Source of the DNA: Gigaspora rosea | Taxonomy: Eukaryota > Glomeromycota > Glomeromycetes > Diversisporales > Gigasporaceae | Direction of reading: 5' to 3' | Length of the DNA: 64,000 bases | Assembly: GCA_003550325.1 (NCBI GenBank) | Contig: QKWP01002122.1 | Location: 13,382-77,381 of the forward strand | Part shown: positions 58,029-64,000 of the stretch, piece by piece | Position numbering within the stretch: the stretch's first letter is position 1 | Layout: each line of letters starts with the position of its first letter | The notes under the pieces: generated by a model | Told to the model about the DNA's origin: nothing | The model's database searches: none | The model's input: only the letters and a program-made list of their open reading frames with translations | Made by a program: the position numbers and the translations under genes

Positions 58029-60139
58029 GTAGGTACAATGATCAGTTTATCAAAAATCAAAAGTTGATTCCAGCTTTTAAAAGTCAATGATGTGAATTTT
58101 TGCAGCAACGAAGAATTAGTGCCTTTTATATCTTTAATATCGCGTACAGTGTCATATGATATCAGGCCAATCAGATTATTACGTTATGTTAATTATATGA
58201 TCCACTGATCCACTTCTGCCTTAGGCAATGATATTAATGCATCATTCTAACTCTGAGAAGGTAGTTGTAAAATTGATTAATCGATGGATATAAAATAGTT
58301 TAATCGAATTAAAGATCGCGTGATAAATATGAAATACTATCCGGTTTTAGAGCATCTCCGAAACAGGAAAACTTATCGCATCCAGAATGCTAACTAAAGC
58401 TTTCTAAATTGCATTTAGAGTTGTGGGTCTGACGCACTCAATAACCTATTCATCATTGAATGAGGCAAGATTAGGACCATGCATATGGATTTCGAGTACA
58501 TCAAAGGTTAGCGTCAATGATAACCGCGTCATCTGACTTTAACACATTAAACAAGGCGGGAACTGTCAAATCTTGCTCGTGCATTTTCTCGATCAACTTG
58601 CTGTGCTTTATAAATCTGATATATCTGATACGTTATATAGACGCTATTTTAAAAAATAAATATATATATATATTTTTTTGAACCGATTTTTTTAGAATCC
58701 TAGTCGTACGACCAAAACGAAATATCAGTTCATGTAATCATATACAGTGATTTATTTAAGTTTCACAAAATTCGTCGTGGATATTCAATGAACATTTGTT
58801 TAGAATTAATATAACCAGAACCAGAATATTCAATATCCATATCAATCGAGATATTCATTCAATACGTACTTGACTAAACCCGTGAATATTCATTGAATAG
58901 TCATGATGAGTATTCAAAGGGTCCCAGCTCTACTATATTTTATAAAAATTGGTTTTTGTTTAGTTTAGTTATTACACGTAGAATTATAAATAAATGATTT
59001 TCACAAGCGATTTTAGCTTTTAATAACCGGTTAATTCACTTAAGTCACACTATGGTGAAATACCCAATAACTTATCTTACGAAATAAGGACATGGGCATG
59101 GGTTAAAGGCGGTGTGTTGGTATGCTATATTTTTATTTTTATTTGTTTTAAACATATTAAAATCCTGAAGTATCTCGAGGTTAAAAGCAAGAAATTATTA
59201 TCAGATATAGCCATATAGAGTTAATTTCTTGTTTTTCACAGTATAAAGTTGAATCATTGAACTTGATCCAAGTTCAGTTCAGTTCAGGTTCATAGGAACA
59301 CTAACTAGATTACTAACCCTATCTATATTTTAAATTTATACTGTCAACCATTTTATGAATTTATGTTATCTACATCATTAACCTGCTTATAATTTCTATA
59401 TGATTCTAGTCATCCTACATGTATCTCATAAAATATATATATGAAGACTTAAAAAAAATTGACCGGGTACGACTATAAAAAGTAATTGTATGGCCGAATA
59501 TGAGTAATTTTCAACTTTATAAATAAAGAATAATAAAGATTTGTTCCGAAATGTAATACTTTGTCCTTGTAATTTCGAAACACACTGTTTATATTTGTTG
59601 TATCTGAATTGCCTTCATCATCTTCATTACTTAAAGATATTTATTGGTAAAAGCAACTATATTTGTTATTACCATTTTAGATTATAAAAAAATAATGTAA
59701 AATTTCTGTTGAAATTTTTTAAACGAGACGGAAATTATGTGTAATCAAATTTGTCAAACGTGAATTCCATGGAATTTCAGAAGCCACTTTGACAAAAAGA
59801 CGATGACATAACATACATAAAGTTTGTCTCAACGCATCGTGACATCGTGCATATGTGAAAAAAAACATACTGTATTATTAATTTTTAATTTTTAATTCTT
59901 AATTTTAACAATGATTTAATATGAGAAGAAATTAAAAATTCAAATTATTCTGCGAAGTTCATTTGGTTAACGTTAAACAATTATTTTTAATAATATATTT
60001 AAGCCAATCATCAATTTCCCAATTAGCTAATTAAAAGTTCTAATATAGAACGCGATAAACGTATAAATTACATATCCTTTAATACTTGGGCTGCTAGTAA
60101 TTCTTTTTATTTCTCAAAATATTTCTTCTGAGAAACGAG
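58029..60139. promoter_or_regulatory. Divergent intergenic region between GPI18 and GAPDH
   Basis: About 2.1 kb separates the two start codons, so it should hold both promoters. A TATA-like GTATAAATTA lies about 75 bases before the GAPDH ATG. The stretch at 58440-58610 is less AT-rich than the rest and holds the short frame listed next. AATATTCA and its inverse are frequent at 58780-58915. No further gene is recognised. Confidence 0.5.
58501..58632 (-). CDS. Possible short exon or gene remnant, 43 codons
   Basis: A minus-strand frame without recognisable homology, ending KSDDAVIIDANL and containing KLIEKMHEQDLTVPALFNVL. It has the composition of real protein (an amphipathic stretch, balanced charges), unlike the usual by-product frames here. 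A CAG acceptor-like site lies shortly upstream of it at about 58617. It has no good start codon of its own and could be the last exon of a lost gene. Confidence 0.25.
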   Translation of the reverse strand, partial: RIRYIRFIKHSKLIEKMHEQDLTVPALFNVLKSDDAVIIDANL

Positions 60140-62906
<2,767 letters not shown>

Positions 62907-62917
62907 TAGATGTAGCC

Positions 62918-64000
62918 CAGGGCCACCGATTCTCTGCGGTGATAATTGGTCAATTCCGTCCGTGCTAAAATACAAATTCTGCGAATCAGATTGACAAATT
63001 CTGCGCAGTTTCCGTGGTATTTCTAAAGATTCTGCGTGATTTCTGCAAAACTTTTTTTATTGAAAATTTATTACTAAAAAGTAAAAAAAGAAAAGAATTC
63101 AAATATATTGCTATTTAAATCATTTAAAAAAAGTTTTTTTTAAAAAACAAAAAACCTCGTGAAGTTACAGAATGCCGTGAAGCATACTAATCATTATAAT
63201 TTAAATGCTATCCTATTTAAACTGTTAAACTTTACATGTTATTGTTATTTGAATTATTATTAAAATACAACATATTTAAACTTTGTAAAGTTTCTTCGCT
63301 TAAACTTTGCCGATTAGTATCTAGAATCGTATTATATTTTGAAAAACTTCTTTCCACTGCACAAGAAGAAACTGGTAACCAAATATAATCGAGTGCAATT
63401 TCAGATAAAATAGGCAATGAATCGGTCATATTTAGCCAAAATTCATCCAATGTAATTTCTTTAAACACCACATCATATTTTAATCCACAATAAATCGCCC
63501 ATTCGTGTAGTAATTCGTTAGATGGATTAGATAGTTCTGGTATAATGGAGTAATTGCGAATATCTTTTCGTGTAACATTACCTAGATGAAAAAACTTAGG
63601 ATCAAAAACTTGGCTTGCATAAAACAATGATCTACCGGGGTGAGAAGGAAGATGAACAGAAAACTTTTGATATGCGACACTAAAAGCACCACGGAAAATA
63701 GGATAAAGCTCAATTGGTTGAAAAAATATTGATGATATTAATGTATCTAATTCAGGACCAAAGTGCTCGGCATGCATATTAGTCTCAATATAGGCGGTGA
63801 GTTGTTCAAGTTGATTTTCAACTAGGGGGAAAACTGGTTTTTCTTGTTGAAAAAAATTTAACGTTTGTATAAACTTTCGTGAGAAAATACTAATAAAATT
63901 TATATGAATCGTAATAAGTCCAAGATCTTCAGGATTTGATAATAATGATGTAATAACTTCTAATGTATTAGTTTTTATCGATCGCATATTCATCTTGAAA
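62918..64000 (-). mobile_element. hAT transposon in GAPDH intron 8, cut by the window end
   Basis: Its end CAGGGCCACCGATTCTCTGC starts 50 bases into intron 8. The eight bases before it, ATGTAGCC, are the expected target copy; the other is outside the window. ATTCTGCG words recur in the first 130 bp. The transposase gene inside points towards this end. The element lies opposite to GAPDH. Confidence 0.8.
63232..63993 (-). CDS. hAT-family transposase, C-terminal part
   Basis: 253 residues are open from 63993 and the frame stays open to the window edge, so the N-terminal part (BED zinc finger and first catalytic acids) is outside. The C-terminal hAT dimerisation region is clear: WLPVSSCAVERSFSKYN at about residues 204-220, then a conserved Arg-x-x-Leu-Ser (RQSLS) and LQSLNMLYF. 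It ends in an Asn-rich tail. hAT transposases cut and paste elements with 8-bp target duplications, which fits the MITEs in this window. No stop or frame change is seen in the visible part, so the element may be young. Confidence 0.85.
   Translation of the reverse strand: MNMRSIKTNTLEVITSLLSNPEDLGLITIHINFISIFSRKFIQTLNFFQQEKPVFPLVENQLEQLTAYIETNMHAEHFGPELDTLISSIFFQPIELYPIFRGAFSVAYQKFSVHLPSHPGRSLFYASQVFDPKFFHLGNVTRKDIRNYSIIPELSNPSNELLHEWAIYCGLKYDVVFKEITLDEFWLNMTDSLPILSEIALDYIWLPVSSCAVERSFSKYNTILDTNRQSLSEETLQSLNMLYFNNNSNNNNM

Overview
The window reads as nuclear DNA of a repeat-choked, very AT-rich fungal genome, most likely an arbuscular mycorrhizal fungus (Glomeromycotina). The reasons are: short introns of about 70-90 bp in a clearly fungal-type GPI18 gene; a degenerate Sel1-repeat sequence of the kind greatly expanded in that group; a Ty3-like LTR element; and very dense families of small inverted-repeat elements. 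The lineage is an inference; no species marker is present.

Layout. 1-5 kb: a hAT-type insertion with a perfect 8-bp target duplication, T-rich repeats and two tandem arrays. 5.0-15.7 kb: one decayed Ty3/gypsy-like LTR element with both LTRs. Its 5' LTR carries two nested small DNA transposons (pogo/mariner-like and Harbinger-like), and its reverse transcriptase region is split by a hAT-like insertion. 15.7-23.5 kb: a string of foldback elements and MITEs. 23.5-24.7 kb: a single hypothetical gene for a membrane-anchored low-complexity protein. 25-56 kb: almost wholly repeats, including foldback elements built on one shared hairpin motif, at least three copies of a 1.1-kb poly(A)-tailed retroposon, several hAT MITEs with recognisable target duplications, a 2.3-kb terminal-inverted-repeat element holding a decayed Sel1-repeat gene fragment, a CACTA-type transposase relic, tRNA-like modules and minisatellites. 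56.2-58.0 kb: a complete six-exon GPI18/PIG-V gene on the minus strand. 60.1-62.9 kb: eight exons of a GAPDH-like gene on the plus strand. It runs into a hAT transposon that leaves the window at 64 kb.

The two host housekeeping genes are divergent, with about 2.1 kb between their start codons. GPI18 looks intact, with every exon phase agreeing once a GC-AG first intron is accepted. The GAPDH copy has two frame problems and divergent residues, so it may be a decaying paralogue. Its first intron is largely made of two nested MITEs, and a larger hAT with the same end sequence as the inner MITE sits in its eighth intron. The transposon families therefore explain most of the structure of the window. 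No CRISPR array, rRNA gene or convincing tRNA gene was seen.
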